Below are positions 24,453 through 36,509 of a stretch of 64,000 nt of DNA, piece after piece; within the stretch, counting starts at the first letter, position 1; every line of letters begins with the position of its first letter. Under the pieces are notes generated by a model, which was not told where the DNA came from, searched no databases, and worked only from the letters and a program-made list of their open reading frames with translations. Source of the DNA: Glandiceps talaboti (taxonomy: Eukaryota > Hemichordata > Enteropneusta > Spengelidae); the NCBI RefSeq assembly GCF_964340395.1, contig NC_135554.1, positions 12,390,251-12,454,250 on the forward strand, written 5' to 3'. Position numbers and translations under genes: made by a program.

Positions 24453-24580
24453 GAAGAAGAAGAAGAAGAAGAAGAAGAAGAAGAAGAAGAAGAAGAACAA
24501 GAAGAAGAACAAGAAGAAGAACAAGAAGAAGAACAACAAAAACAAGACGAAGAGGAGCGAGAAGAAGAAGAAGAAGTAGC
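24453..24580. repeat. Imperfect (GAA)n tract
   Basis: GAA/AAG triplets run almost unbroken to about 24497. They then alternate with ACAAGAAGA variants up to about 24580. Minus-strand frames across it read poly-Ser or poly-Leu and are repeat translations. Confidence 0.9.
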
Positions 24581-24589
24581 AGACGTTTT

Positions 24590-27300
24590 TCGTTGAATAT
24601 CATCTTGTTCAAACAAAGACACAGAACAGAGTATGTTTGTTTTGGGGGGATATTTTGTAACTGTGCAAACTGAGTAATTTCTTATATGCAGACATATACA
24701 CACAATCATATACAATTCCACATAGTTCCATTTTAGGTTTGTGACTACGCGACAGGGCTATAATTGCTAGCCTTCCCTGGTCAGTCCACTAGCTATCCCA
24801 AAGTCACCAAGTTCCGGAAAACATGGCACCTGCAGGCTCTGTGCGAATAATCGTCCCGATATGTTTCGAGTCATTACTCCAGGAGTCTCCCGGAATTTGC
24901 ACAGACAAGGTCAGATATCATTTCGGGGGAAAAACATAGCCACCACTATGGTACAAACTATATATAAAGGATTATACACATTGCCCGCTTAGTTGTTAAT
25001 GTCAGTGTTGTAGGAGGATCATCACAGTCTAGTGTTTTTTATTGCATATTCCTCCAAAAATGTGATATTATAATATACTCTTGGTAATAATAATCATCTA
25101 CACTAATTCTCAGTCCCCTGGTTTCGCTGAATGTCCTTATTTACATGCATCAACCCTGTGATGCCGGGGCCCTGTTCTGTACTTCTCACCATGTGAGGGC
25201 GCCATACCACAGTAAAGTAATTGTCTCCTTTTCTCGCATCATGGTCAACTTAGATATCTAGTATGGATAGATTATTTCGTTATGTGCTTGCTTAATTGAT
25301 TAACAGACTCACTCACTCACTGGCTCGCTTACCCATTCAAGCAGTCGCTCATGAGAGATGTAGCATTCACCAACACCACCACCACCACCACCACCACAAA
25401 CAACTCACTCAATCGCTTACCTGGTCGCTCACTAGCACACAAGAGGAAATAACATTCACCGAATAGTTGAATACATTAGAAAACAGTGATTGTATTTACT
25501 TTATTGCATTGATTGTCATCTGTTATCATTTATTCACTGATTCACCGTTTCTTTTAATACGTCGAATTATCCACCAAAGTGTTCTTAACTTGGAAATATA
25601 TCCTAACGGTTGCTATGGTGACGAATTCACCATTTACCGAGTAACCTATAATTGACCTAATTTACCAACCAACACATATTCAACTTAATACTCAACTGTT
25701 TTCCTGAACATCTTGAAAGTGTACACTAACACAAAAAAAACGTCGAACAATATTATTTTTAAAAAATGGAGTAATTATTTAACCATTAAATTGACAAATG
25801 TGAACTAAACTAAAGTGGCCTCTTTGAACAACTTGAATGTGGTGTAAATGGCAACAAAATCAACAATCAAAATAAGCTGAACTATCTCACATTATTATCT
25901 GTTTGATTACACATTCATCGTTTCTTGCGCCAAAATATGTATGTGATAAAGAATCAGCAAAGTATCATGCCTCTCGCAGTCGTAGCCATGCGTGTATCCA
26001 TTTTCGATTGATCAGCTTCTCGAATTCTCGCGTATGGTTTGGATAAGACCACTACCGCTGCCAGCGTGGTGAACAAGTCTAAACATATTTACTTCTTCTA
26101 TGTTTTGGCAAATCTTGGGCAATGCCGGGCAGAATGTAAATCATGACAAGAGGTTGTTTATCTACGACGCCCTTGGGAAATTTGCTGACACGTACGTCTC
26201 AGACGAGTACGTGAGAGAGCACGCGCAGATTTATCTTCTCTTTCCATGTACATGCATAGCCAAGCGAACTTCAAATTTGTTTGTGAACGCGAACTATTGT
26301 GAAAAGATGCCATAAAACTGATCTTATCAAGTGATGGTAATGTTTGTCGCTCTGTATTTTGAATGTGCCGTGCCAAGTGTTATTAATTCAATTCAATTGT
26401 TACTTTCCCTGTTAGTAACAGGTTCCGTTCGCCAAGGTCTGATGTCTGCGCTTGTACTAGGATTTGTGGAAACAATAACCGCAAAAATATTATTTTGATT
26501 TGATGTACACAGTAGTATCATCACCTTGAACGCATGGACGATGTTTTGTAACTTTGGAGTTCATGCTACATTTTAAATTTAACTCTATTTTTTTTAAAAT
26601 ATAAATATATAGAATTAATAAAGAATTTTAAAAAAAAAATTATTTTTATCAAAAAGGAATATCCTACGGGAAACAAGTCCCCTTTACAGGTTCCTAAACT
26701 GCAGGATGTAAATAAACTACACAATACAGGAAAATTACAAACACAATAAGACAGATAAAGACAAAAAGTATATGCAACAAAGATAATTAATTGATTAAAT
26801 TTACTAGTTAAAAAGTGCACGTCGTATGTCTACCTTAAACTTGTTGATATTACTGAAAACGTCAATATCAGGAGATTAAGATCGAACTATTTCATTGAAA
26901 GTTTTATTCACACATCTGTTAAGCGGAGAAAATTTGTTCTACAACGAGAGGGTCTAAAAGTGGGACAAGATCGCAAACTTTTCCCTGGCACATTTAAAGA
27001 TAACTTAGACAAGATAGGGCAGATTTCCATAATTTAATATACGGATCCAATCGTAGTACTTAGAGTTATTATTGTGATGACGACTATCCAATGAGTAGCA
27101 TGCCAACTCTTTAGGTAGGTGTTATAGATTCTTACTAGGGTTTAAATACTTGCGTTTTCATGTGAAATGTTAGATTTTGATTTAGAGTTCACGTGGAATA
27201 ATACATCAAGTCTCCTTCCAGTGAAAAGTTGTTGTACTAGAGTCGTTGGTGTATGCTGTGAGATTTGATACATGTATGTATATACAAAATGAATATATGT
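24590..27300. other. Intergenic, no gene recognised
   Basis: A (CAC)n run lies at 25373-25396 and A/T homopolymers at 26588-26640. A plus-strand frame of ~55 codons around 26840-27005 is open but unassignable. No gene can be supported. Confidence 0.4.
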
Positions 27301-27302
27301 AC

Positions 27303-27413
27303 GTGTATGTATGTATGTATGTATGTATGTATGTATGTATGTATGTATGTATGTGTGCTTGCTCGTGTGTGCGTGCGTGCGTGTATGTATGTATGTATGT
27401 ATGTATGTATTGA
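27303..27413. repeat. (TATG)n microsatellite
   Basis: Uninterrupted TATG units at about 27307-27352 and 27383-27410, separated by a TGTGCG-rich spacer. Confidence 0.95.
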
Positions 27414-27505
27414 TTTATTCGCATGCGTGCCAATGTAGGCTGGCCGACAGGCAAGTCATGTTTGTTAAGTGATAGAGGTTATCTCCCTAGTTAATAAGTT
27501 GATCT

Positions 27506-28868
27506 TTTCGACGCTGATCATGCTTTATAAGTACCGCACTTCACCACACCCAAGCTGAGTGCACCGCAACCAAAGACCGCGGACAAAAAAACGATATAAA
27601 CAGTTCTTCATTACTTTCATGACAGCGTGCTGGAGTTACGAGTAGGTGAGTACAAATCACTTCAACTCTCCAGTCAGAGATGTTGTATATGTGTGACTGC
27701 CTGCGCTTCGCGACTATATAGTAAGCGGGTTGGCACGTGGGGGGATCTAACTGTAATAACAACTCTGAACTACGTAGGTGGAAATTATGTTCTATGTACG
27801 GGTAACAAAGTGTGACTGTGTGCGATTCATGACTTTTTATAGTAAAGCGGGTTGGCACGTGGGAGGGGTCTGGAGTACGTAGGTATAAATATCGCACACT
27901 TATTTCTTGTTCCAAAATGGCGATGCCCTATAGTCCTTGGGAATATGTCTTTATAAATTTGGCGAGTAGTTATTGAAAAGTTGAGGTAGGTAGTCTAATT
28001 CCATTTCATGCCCGGATCTCATGTCATGACTATTACATGCAAGCGAAATTTGGTAAAATTGTCAGCATGACGGTATATATTCTTATTAAGCTCGACAAGA
28101 TAAAGTCTGCGTCAATCATATTTGTGAATTGTGCGAGAATTAACAAGTATTGTATCGATGTATGGCTTCGATCAATATTACTTGCAATGTGTACAGACAA
28201 TACTGTAACAATAACGAATGTGAGAAGTATGGATATTCGCCGATTAATGTTTTTTTTTTATTTGAATGCATCAATATAATAGGGAAGTTGTCGATAACTA
28301 CATATAGCTCATTTTCCTCACACTTGCATTAGCCTAGACATTGTACTCTGACCTTGGTTAGAACAGAAATTTGAAATCATCCCCAAGAAATACGAATACA
28401 TAAAAGACAGTAACATGTTACTACACATCACATCACAGTAGGGTAAAGGACTCTGAACATATATAGTCAATATTGAAACAAAATGTGAAGTATTCCGTTT
28501 ACCAGACACTTCAAGTATTTTCACGGCGTGAAGTACATAGCGAAAATCTTCGATATGAAATAAATCCCAGAATGATGAGCGTCAGAGAGCTAAGGCTACG
28601 TGCAGTTGTTAACATGAAGGAGAACCGAAAATAGAACCGGACAAAAGCTCTTAGATTAGAGAAAAGATAGTTAGCGAATAGTTGTTAGTATATGTCAAAC
28701 ACATTCATCCCACTCAGCAGTTTTCACTTTAAATCGTCATAAAGAAAGACAGACATTCATGATCCAATCATTCAGACGAGGACTTGAATGTGAACATGAA
28801 AATAAGTCTGCTTCAAACAAAGTTCGCCAAGAAAATAGGACAACAGACAGATCACCCACGGAATGAGA
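27506..28868 (+). repeat. Segmental duplication, copy 1
   Basis: Collinear with 32673-35500 and with 36455-36505. Matching landmarks include GCTTTATAAGTACCGCACTT (27523), CTTGGGAATATGT (27936), GCGAGAATTAA (28133), TCGCCGATTAATG (28237), AAAGGACTCTGAACATATAT (28444) and ACAGATCACCCACGGA (28847). This copy lacks the SINE, the reverse-transcriptase fragment and the ~1.1-kb block found in copy 2, so it represents the uninserted state. No coding region is recognised. Confidence 0.8.
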
Positions 28869-29419
28869 AACAATAACTTCATGACGACGATAAATCGTAA
28901 ATCTACAACACACATAAGAGGGATTCACACTTTTGCATCTGAATGTGAACCTAAAAAATTCAATCGATACCTGACCTCACATACACCTAACCTATACCCG
29001 CGTTTGCACTGGGTTTATGACATGTTACACAAGTATTCGCAGTCATGATTTATAACACGAGTACTGATAAAGCTTTCCACTGGCACACCTAAGCGATATA
29101 TTGTATAGCCAGCTTAATTTAAAAGCTGTTAAAGATAATTTATTGTCACCAGAAAATACCAATTACGTGTGCAAGTCGTTAGGTGAAAGATCATTTCATG
29201 ACATCGTGCTATTTTGGCTAACTTTCTTTCTGTCGGGTTAAAAGGTGAGAGCTCGACCGGACATCGGATACCGGAATCAATATATAGCCGTTTGTTCGGC
29301 CAGCAATTGGATAGTCCTTTGAATGATTAGGTCTTTTATCGCCGCCGTCATGAAGACCATGAATTATTACTTGTATGACAATGGAAATCTGTAGATGGTC
29401 GTCAACAAGTCAATACTTG

Positions 29420-29600
29420 GTCATTCATTATGCACTCCTGACTTCATGGTATAGAAAGGTCCTAGTGGATTGGTTTCGTTCTTGTTTATCAGATCGCTCA
29501 CAGGTTCTGCAAATGAGTTGTACTATGTCAGATAACTTAGAAATTTCGTGCGGGGTTCATCAAGGTTCAATCCTGGGTCATTCATTTTTCACGATTTATT
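29420..29600 (+). pseudogene. Non-LTR reverse transcriptase fragment (CR1/L2/Jockey-like)
   Basis: The plus frame reads VLVDWFRSCLSDRSQVLQM, then LEISCGVHQGSILGHSFF and TIY. This is the block just before the YADD catalytic motif in non-LTR reverse transcriptases (usual form GVPQGSILGPLLF). It is cut off at about 29600, where a different repeat begins. Confidence 0.8.
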
Positions 29601-29960
29601 TTTTCACGAGTTTTCTCAAAAACGGCTGGATAAATTCAAACGAAATCTCGTGCACACATTTGTTAGGTCAAACACCCTGTGAATATTAATGAGCTATTTA
29701 CATAATTAGTAATTAGGCTGTATCTGAAAATGCATGCTTTATTATATATAATTTGGTACATACATTGATGTTAATGAAGTCCAGGTGCCATATATATAAG
29801 TTGACAATGTAGCTTGAGTGTTAATGACTCATTTGCATAATTAATGAGGCTACATCTTAAAAATTTATGCTTCAAATTCAACACAATTTGGTACATACTT
29901 CAAATTTAACCGTGCACGCTATAGGTTTCAGGTTTTAGTGCGCCATTTGCATAATAGACA
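29600..29960 (-). repeat. Dispersed repeat with internal ~130-bp tandem units
   Basis: Read on the minus strand, 29690-29595 contains GCTCATTAATATTCA, TTTCGTTTGAATTTATCCAG and CCGTTTTTGAGAAAA, matching the plus strand at 31135-31260. Beyond it, TTTGGTACATAC and GGCT(G/A)(T/C)ATCT blocks recur about 130 bp apart (29715-29770 and 29845-29905) as tandem subunits, with ATTTGCATAATTAATGAGG between them. Confidence 0.65.
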
Positions 29961-30079
29961 ACTTTCTGTAATTAATAATGGCATCGATAGCAATAATATT
30001 AGTTTTAATTGATAAAGCAACTAAAACAACAGAGAGTGATCAGAGCTGCTTAACATACAAAACAATCATAACAAAGTAT

Positions 30080-30376
30080 AAAAACTAAATTCCAGATTGA
30101 AGAGTAGGCTAAAATAATAATATATGTCTTCAGCATACCTTTAAAAATATTGAAATTATCACAAGGACGGATTTGGAGAGGGGGAGCATTCAATAAAACT
30201 GGGGAAGCAACACTGAAAGCCTTGTCACCATATATGTTGTCCTGTGTTTTGTCCTGCCTGAGCTTAAAATGATCAGAAGAACGTAGACTACACCCTGGGA
30301 CATAGAGACTGAGCAACTCCCTAAAATATGGAGGACCAGAACCAAGAAGACATTTAAAAGAGATTACTGGGTTGTT
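30080..30376 (-). pseudogene. Non-LTR reverse transcriptase C-terminal fragment
   Basis: The minus frame reads ISFKCLLGSGPPYFRELLS, CSLRSSDHFKLR, YGDKAFSVASPVLLNAPPLQ and FKGMLKTYI. This is the well-known C-terminal end of CR1/L2-type ORF2 (FKCLHGLAP.YL, LRSS, YG.RAFSV..P.LWN.LP, FK..LKT). It points opposite to the fragment at 29420-29600, so the two are separate insertions or a rearranged element. Confidence 0.8.
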
Positions 30377-30399
30377 TTTCAATTTCATCCCTCGTACCT

Positions 30400-31080
30400 A
30401 GTACCTGGCTTACTAGCTGGAGAATAAGAAATGAGTTATACGTCGTTTACTCAGCCTGGAACTGGTTATTCACCACTGTGTAGGTACTCAGTCAAGCTGC
30501 CTTGATTTGTGGAGAGATGCTGAACTAAAATCTTTAAAATCACCAATGTCCCGTGCTAACCTGGAGTAGCCAATAAAAAAAAACAACAGAAAAGGGCAAA
30601 TTGCTTGCCGACATAGTCATATCCAACAACAAACATATCAAATTTGAGTACACTGCTCACGTGAATGGTCGTCCAAAGGAAGTGTCAATCGAAACTAATG
30701 TCAACAGCTTTGTCTGTCTTCACATTGGTGTCAGAGTATGCCAGTCAGAGTCTACACTGCGACGTATAAATTACTTGCAAATGCGACTTTCAAAATTGTC
30801 GGTAAAATGCTGGTAAATGTGAAATTTCACTGTTTATACATATTATATGTTACAAGACTCTTAAAAAGACAGAGATAATTACAAAAGACAAATGCCAAGG
30901 TAAACATAATTGAAAGCCATAGCAGGTAAAATGAGTAACACTGGAGTAAAACACTTTCTCTATGTGCTGCACTCGTTTATAGCATTCATATCACATGTAA
31001 AAAGTATACTTTTTCAATTGGTTTATTTACAAGCCTAGAATGTGGCCTTTCTAATGAGGGCAATTGAATATATTGAATTT
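30400..31080. other. No gene recognised
   Basis: A plus-strand open frame of 71 codons (30601-30816) has no recognisable family. Otherwise AT-rich. Confidence 0.4.
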
Positions 31081-31325
31081 GAAGGGTGCATTCTTGAGAT
31101 AGTCTAATTACCGAAAACCTTTTATTACACAAATTGCTCATTAATATTCATGGATTTGTTTACGAAAACCTAATCAGTTCTTGCCATTACCCAACGGAAC
31201 ACGTCTATCAAATTTCGTTCGAATATTTCCAGCCGTTTATTTTAGAAAATTGTAATACAGACACACAGACTTTTTACCCCTAATACACATCCTTCCTTAC
31301 GGAAGGAAAAATGCAAAATGACCCT
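31080..31325 (+). repeat. Dispersed repeat, second copy
   Basis: Contains GCTCATTAATATTCA, AAATTTCGTTCGAATATTTC and CAGCCGTTTATTTTAGAAAA, followed by ACAGACACACAGAC. This is the plus-strand counterpart of 29595-29690. The CAGCCGTTTTTGAGAAA...ACAGACAGAC layout is common at the ends of RTE-type or short non-autonomous elements. Assignment is tentative. Confidence 0.55.
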
Positions 31326-31861
31326 GTGAATACACTCGCCATTAGGCAGGATGGCTCATTTGACTTTACATCTAATTCTTTAGTTCTAATTTCATAATTT
31401 GTGACCATGATTGTCGGCGCATGTGTAATATATTTTCATATTGTTGCTCTCGGGGGGAGAGGGAAGATGTGTCGAACCTCGTAGCGTTTACATCCGGAGA
31501 TACAATTGTTGCGTAGATATTCATCATGACGAAAATGCACAGCGTGGCACTCGAAAAGCTGTGGTATTGGATAGTAATCTATGTTAATGAATCGGGAGGT
31601 ACGATAAAACAAAATGTAGTTGACATTTCAACAGTCACTGTGGTCGTTATAAAGTTAGAGGATCATTAGGTCATAACGTAGTACATTGTGTACATAAAAA
31701 AAACTCGTTTTGCAACGTTTATAGTAAGTTGATCGTTTGCACTACACAAGATAGTAGAGTGCAAGCTGGATGGTCTCAGATTGAGTCGCATTTACTGTTT
31801 AAGAGCAAGTTGAGAGTCTCAAATACATGTATTACTTTTTGATCTTCGCACACAGCTGACA
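31325..31861. other. No gene recognised
   Basis: A ~60-bp sequence near 31768-31830 (GGTCTCAGATT, TCGCATT, ACTGTTTA, GTTGAGAGT) recurs in direct orientation at 32430-32490, so the left inverted-repeat arm lies between direct repeats. Confidence 0.5.
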
Positions 31862-32395
31862 GATCAAGTAATAACACTCGAATCACTCTTATATCTCATA
31901 TCCGACTCAACTTCTGTATGTACGTACCAGGATCACACTTGAACTTTAAAAGGGAATTAGCTCAGACTATACACAGTTTGTGTTTAAATGTACACTCGAG
32001 ACCAAGGCAAGCACCCAGCATAGTGCCTCGTTCATTGACTTCCCGCGAAGCCAAGTGTCCCTATCAAGAACTGAGTGCCTCTCCCAATCAAGTGTTCTTT
32101 ATTGTGACGTCCTTAAAGTCGAAATTTACATAACGCATGGCCAATGGCCAAACAATTAATGCAATCCATATAACGCTTTTCTGGGCGTTATCATGCTATG
32201 CCCTAAAAGTATTCTCCAAACATTGATGAATGATCACTATGAATCCCAGATATTTATGAAATGCAGACTGTCGTCTCATGTATTCGAGTATGCTTGGAAT
32301 CCTGTGTGGTCTGAATCCGATATCCTTGAGACAGTCTATTGACCTTTCAGTCAAACTAGGACATGCGATGTTGTTAAAATATTAGTTTACTGAAA
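31862..32395 (+). repeat. Left arm of a large inverted repeat
   Basis: Pairs with 35805-36318 read on the minus strand. Shared landmarks in order: GATCAAG/GATCTT, AACACTCG, GATCAC(AC)TTGAACTTT, AATTAGCTCAGACTATACAC, AAATTTACATAACGCATG, ACTCGAGTA/ATTCGAGTA, GTGGTCTGAAT, GATATCCTTGAGA and GGACATGCGATGT. Divergence is moderate, so it is old. The arms are about 3.4 kb apart and enclose most of duplication copy 2. Confidence 0.8.
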
Positions 32396-32583
32396 ATATG
32401 AATATGTCATCGATATCTGTGACACATGTACGGTCTCAGATTCACTCGCATTCACTGTTTACAAGCATCGTTGAGAGTTTCAACAGCAGTCACAACGACG
32501 ATCGCACTTAGTGTTTACTTCAAACTGAGACACTCAGTTGTAGTCGCATTCAATCAGTTGAGGGGCTCATATATACTTCGCGG

Positions 32584-32587
<4 letters not shown>

Positions 32588-32651
<64 letters not shown>
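32588..32651. repeat. (AT)n microsatellite
   Basis: Uninterrupted AT dinucleotides. The segmental duplication (copy 2) starts about 20 bp after it. Confidence 0.97.
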
Positions 32652-32652
<1 letters not shown>

Positions 32653-33040
32653 AAAAAAAAATCGCATTTTTATTTCGATGCTGGTCATGCTTTATAAGCA
32701 CCGCACTTCACCACATCCAAGCTGACTGTGGACAAGGAAAGATAAAAATTTCTCCATTTATACTTTCATGACAGCGTTCTGGAGTTCGTAGGTGAGTACA
32801 TGTATGGCATGACTGTGTGTGATTCGCGACTTTTTGTAAATGGGTTGGCAAGTTAGTGGGGATGGGCCTAACTAAAATAACAACTCTGAACGACGTAGGT
32901 GTAAATGTCGCATAGCATACATAATAACATTACCTTTTTGTTCCAAACTGAGGATGCCATCGTCCTTGGGAATATGTGATGAGTAATTAATGAAAAGTTT
33001 ATATAGTCTACAGTTATTTCATTTCATGCCCCGATCTTAT

Positions 33041-33393
33041 AATAATAATGTTGAGTTCTTAAATAGCGCTTTCCCACTCCGTGCTTAAAGCGCTTTACAA
33101 TTATTACCCCTGGCTCTGATCAGAACGGCACAACGGCCCTTTAGTCTTCCTCACCTCCCCGGGGAGCATACAATCCATTAGCCATTTAAGCGCATAGGAT
33201 TAAAGCCTTCACATTGCAACCTACATCCTACCAGGTCCCCAGTTATAAAGCTGGGTTGACTGAGGCACAGTCGTGGTTCAAATCTTGCCCAAGGACTTTA
33301 GCCACTCAGAAACAAACAGCAGGCAGCGACGGGGCTCGAACCTGCAACCTGTAGATTCCAAGCCGGTCACGCTAACCATTCACCCATCATGAC
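33041..33393 (-). mobile_element. tRNA-derived SINE
   Basis: On the minus strand it begins with a tRNA-like head: A box near TGGTTAGCGTGACCGG and B box GGTTCGAGCCC. It ends in a tail containing GTAAAGCGCTTTAAGCAC and an (ATT)n-type run. It is flanked by TCTTAT (33035-33040 and 33394-33399), a target-site duplication. The paralogous site in copy 1 (near 28016) has the sequence only once and no insert, which confirms the insertion. The cloverleaf is degenerate, so it is not a working tRNA. Confidence 0.85.
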
Positions 33394-33683
33394 TCTTATG
33401 TGATAGTCGTGACTATTGTGGCGACTATTACGGCATTGTATATGCAGGCGCGACAATTCGGTAAAATTTCCAGCATGAACAGTATACATTCTTATCTCGA
33501 CAAGTAAAGTTCTGCGTCAGTCAGATTTGTGAATTATGCGAGAATTAAATAGCCACTACTCTATCGATTTTTGGCTTCGATCAATGTTACTAGCAATGTG
33601 TACAGACAGTACAGTAACGTATGTAAGAGCCTTAAATATTCGCCGATTAATGTTTTTTTTAAAAAACACATTTGAATACATAA

Positions 33684-34005
33684 GACAACACAAATATTGC
33701 CCTGGCTATCAGTAAATCAGCGAGCAGAATTCAAAATTCAAAGTCCTTCACGGTTTTGCACCTAGCTATCTTAATCAGTTGCTAACCCGACATAGCTCCA
33801 GCCGTGCTTTACGCAGTAACTAACGGAACGAAATCTACTTACACCAACCACTCAGCAATACTGCTTTTGGTGACAGAGCATTCTCACCAACACTTTTGCT
33901 TGTTTCTGTTTTTGTACTCGTGTTTCTGTGCTTTATAAAGCGCATTGTGTTAGTTTTATGTGCTATGTAAGAAAATTAGATTAATCAGATTAGGTTACAT
34001 TAAAT
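33684..34005 (+). pseudogene. Non-LTR reverse transcriptase C-terminal fragment
   Basis: Frames with stops and shifts read LPWLSVNQRAEFKI, then LHGFAPSYLNQLLTRHSS and SRALRSN. These match the C-terminal end of CR1/L2 elements (LHWLPV..R..FKI, LHG.APSYL..LL). The segment ends in CTTTATAAAGCGCATTGTG and a run resembling an L2-type 3' end. It is absent from the paralogous site near 28255, so it was inserted after the duplication. Confidence 0.75.
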
Positions 34006-34039
34006 AAAATAGGGAAGTTAACGACAACTATAAATACCA

Positions 34040-35165
34040 GAGGAGGATGGAAGGGGTGCAGAGCATGATGGGTAAAAAATAACTGTGACAGCTCATTATG
34101 CAGCTGCTGTGAGCCTCCATTGTGTACACTTCGATCGTGTAGGTACGTTTGCAATGGTGGCTGGCTCAGTGCTCACCAGCCGTAGTTTTGGGGCATCAAC
34201 CCGCAGTAACTGTCACAATAATTCATGATATTGGATACTATAAAAGCGAAAATCTCGACTCATATTTCTCCCGCCGTGCTAGAAGAATCGATTTAGGAAT
34301 TATTGATAGGATTACTGTGATTTTTCGGCGATTTCGTAAAGAATACTTGACCCCGCCGAGGTCGTAAATTTCGGCCCGGTTTTTCGTCCAAAACTTACAA
34401 ATTTTGCAAAATAGATTATTGTGTACTTTTAAATGACTATAGTTAGAAATAGACAAGGTCTACTCAAGATTTTGGGTAGAAAGTGGATGATCCGCCCCAG
34501 AGTCCAAGGTGACCTCCTTTAACAAGTGACGTGACAATGCAAACAGTACAGGCGAGATTCTCACAACTTGCTCAACTACTGCATCACCGTGCACCGCGCA
34601 CACCCATGCGTAATTACGCGAGTTGCCTTCATTCTGGTGTCACCATTACATACGATTGCAGGGTGATACCGAATTTGCGAGTTACATGCTACTTGAAAAT
34701 ATCTCAAACGTGCGAAATCATATACCCTTTCTTGTAGGGTCAATAGTGAAATTGGGTGTGCACGGTGATGCGCGTAAGCAGGTCATATTTTTGAGTGCAG
34801 TGTCCTGAGTACAGCGCCTCAACGTTTCAGTCTACCTGACTAAAACGTTAGATGTCTACCTTCCAAAATACAAAAATTTGCTCAGAAACATAATAAATAA
34901 ATACGACTACAAGACTTCGGCCTTTGTATTATAAAGTTTTCTATTGCCATAAATTGTGCGAGTCTCTCAGTTTCGCATATTTTAATCCGACATGGTTTTG
35001 CTCACTTGTTTGGTGACACAACAAACATGTAGCAAAATGTGCTCCGGCTACGTAAATTGTGGTAACGTATGATGAGGTATTTTTGATCATGTAAGCATTG
35101 CGAAATATTATATAACTAGCAAGGTAGATGTAATTTACGTAATTTTGAGCTGAAATGGCGAGATT
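34040..35165. other. Unidentified inserted block in duplication copy 2
   Basis: About 1.1 kb absent from copy 1 (junction near 28305). It has no recognisable coding. GCATCACCGTGCAC (about 34580) and its inverse GTGCACGGTGATGC (about 34758) form arms of a possible hairpin about 200 nt long. Origin unknown. Confidence 0.5.
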
Positions 35166-35500
35166 TGTATTTTCCTCACACATACATTAGCCTAGAGATT
35201 TGACTGTGACCTTAGGACAGACACTTAAATTTATCCCCAATAAATAAAAATAAATAAAACACAGTTGCATGATATTACACATCACAATAGGGTAAAGGAC
35301 TCTGAACATATATAGTCAATATTGTATCAAGTGTATAGTATTCTGTTTACCAGATATTTCAAATGTTTGCATAGTATTGTGAAAATCTTGGATATGAAAA
35401 CCCCCAGAATCATGTGTGTCAGATAGATATGTCTTTGGGCTAACATGCAGTTGATGACGTGAAGTAGAACCGAAAGTAGAACTGGACAAAATGCGGAATT

Positions 35501-35804
35501 TTGTAGTGTTGAGTTTCGGTATGTACAAGGTACATGTCACGTCAGGTCAGGTATCGACAGAATGCATCTTTTGATCCACATCCGGACCCCAACGATGTCA
35601 TCTGTTTTTTATTTGCAATATTTATTGGTTTTCATGGCAAGTCTTAATATACCTTAAATCCAGGAATGGCACAAACTTATCTAGGTATGTCGTAATGACA
35701 AATAGTGACGTCATAAATGGCCCGCCTTTTTGATGGGAGTGTTCTTGACACATTACGGATATTAATACCAGATATATTGTCACACATGACATAGTCATAA
35801 TTTC
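35501..35804. other. No gene recognised
   Basis: Spacer between duplication copy 2 and the right inverted-repeat arm. Nothing identifiable. Confidence 0.4.
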
Positions 35805-36318
35805 AGTAAATTTAATAGTTTAACTACATCGCATGTCCCACTTCGACTGAGAGGTCAACAGACTCTCTCAAGGATATCAAATTCAGACCACAAGATTCCA
35901 AGCGTACTCGAGTATGTGAGACAACAGTCTACATGTCATACATAACTAGTATTCGTAGTGATCATTTATCAATGTTTTTGAGAATAGTCTTTTGGGCATA
36001 ACAACACCTCCTGAAGATTTCATATGATTTGCATTAATTATTTGGCCATACACATGCGTTATGTAAATTTGAACATTAATGAAAATAACAGGGAGTTCAC
36101 ACATAGAACGGAGGCAGAGGAGTTCTGGCTAAGGGTTGACATGTGTCGAGAAAAGGCTAAGTGCCTCGCCAAGGTGTGCAAATACTCTGACTGAGTGTGT
36201 ATAGTCTGAGCTAATTCGCTAAAGTTCAAGTGATCTCGGTACATAAGAACTGCAGATATGAGAGTGATACGAATATAGTTATATGATCTATTAGCCGAGT
36301 GTTAAGATCAACAAGTAA
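35805..36318 (-). repeat. Right arm of the large inverted repeat
   Basis: Inverse counterpart of 31862-32395. It lies inside the duplication match (between 35500 and 36455), so it was inserted after the duplication or generated with a rearrangement. Confidence 0.8.
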
Positions 36319-36509
36319 CACTATATCGATCAGATACGTACGTGAAGTTGGCTGTAGAACTAGGTTGAAATTAACATCAAATTCTCGTCAAAAGCCCGTA
36401 TCGGAAAAAAACACCAGTAGAAGATAGGAGAAACGTAGACATACATGTATAATTAAAACAAAATTCACCAAGACAATAGGGCTATATTTAACAGACGGGT
36501 CACCCACGG

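Larger units (their letters stand above)
32673..35500 (+). repeat. Segmental duplication, copy 2, with nested insertions
   Basis: Collinear with 27506-28650 but interrupted by three insertions absent from copy 1: a SINE (33041-33393), a reverse-transcriptase fragment (about 33684-34005) and an unidentified block (about 34040-35165). Matching pieces are about 32673-33040, 33394-33683, 34005-34040 and 35165-35500. A further match to copy 1 (28815-28862) resumes at 36455-36505, after the right arm of the inverted repeat. Confidence 0.8.

Noticed and set aside
24365-24721. Ser/Cys-rich and Leu-rich ORFs
   Set aside because: They are translations of the (GAA)n tract.
26840-27005. Open plus-strand frame of about 55 codons
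   Set aside because: No recognisable family, start or splice context. The length is compatible with chance in AT-rich DNA.
33330-33393. Functional tRNA gene on the minus strand
   Set aside because: A and B boxes are present, but the fold is degenerate and it heads a SINE with a target-site duplication.
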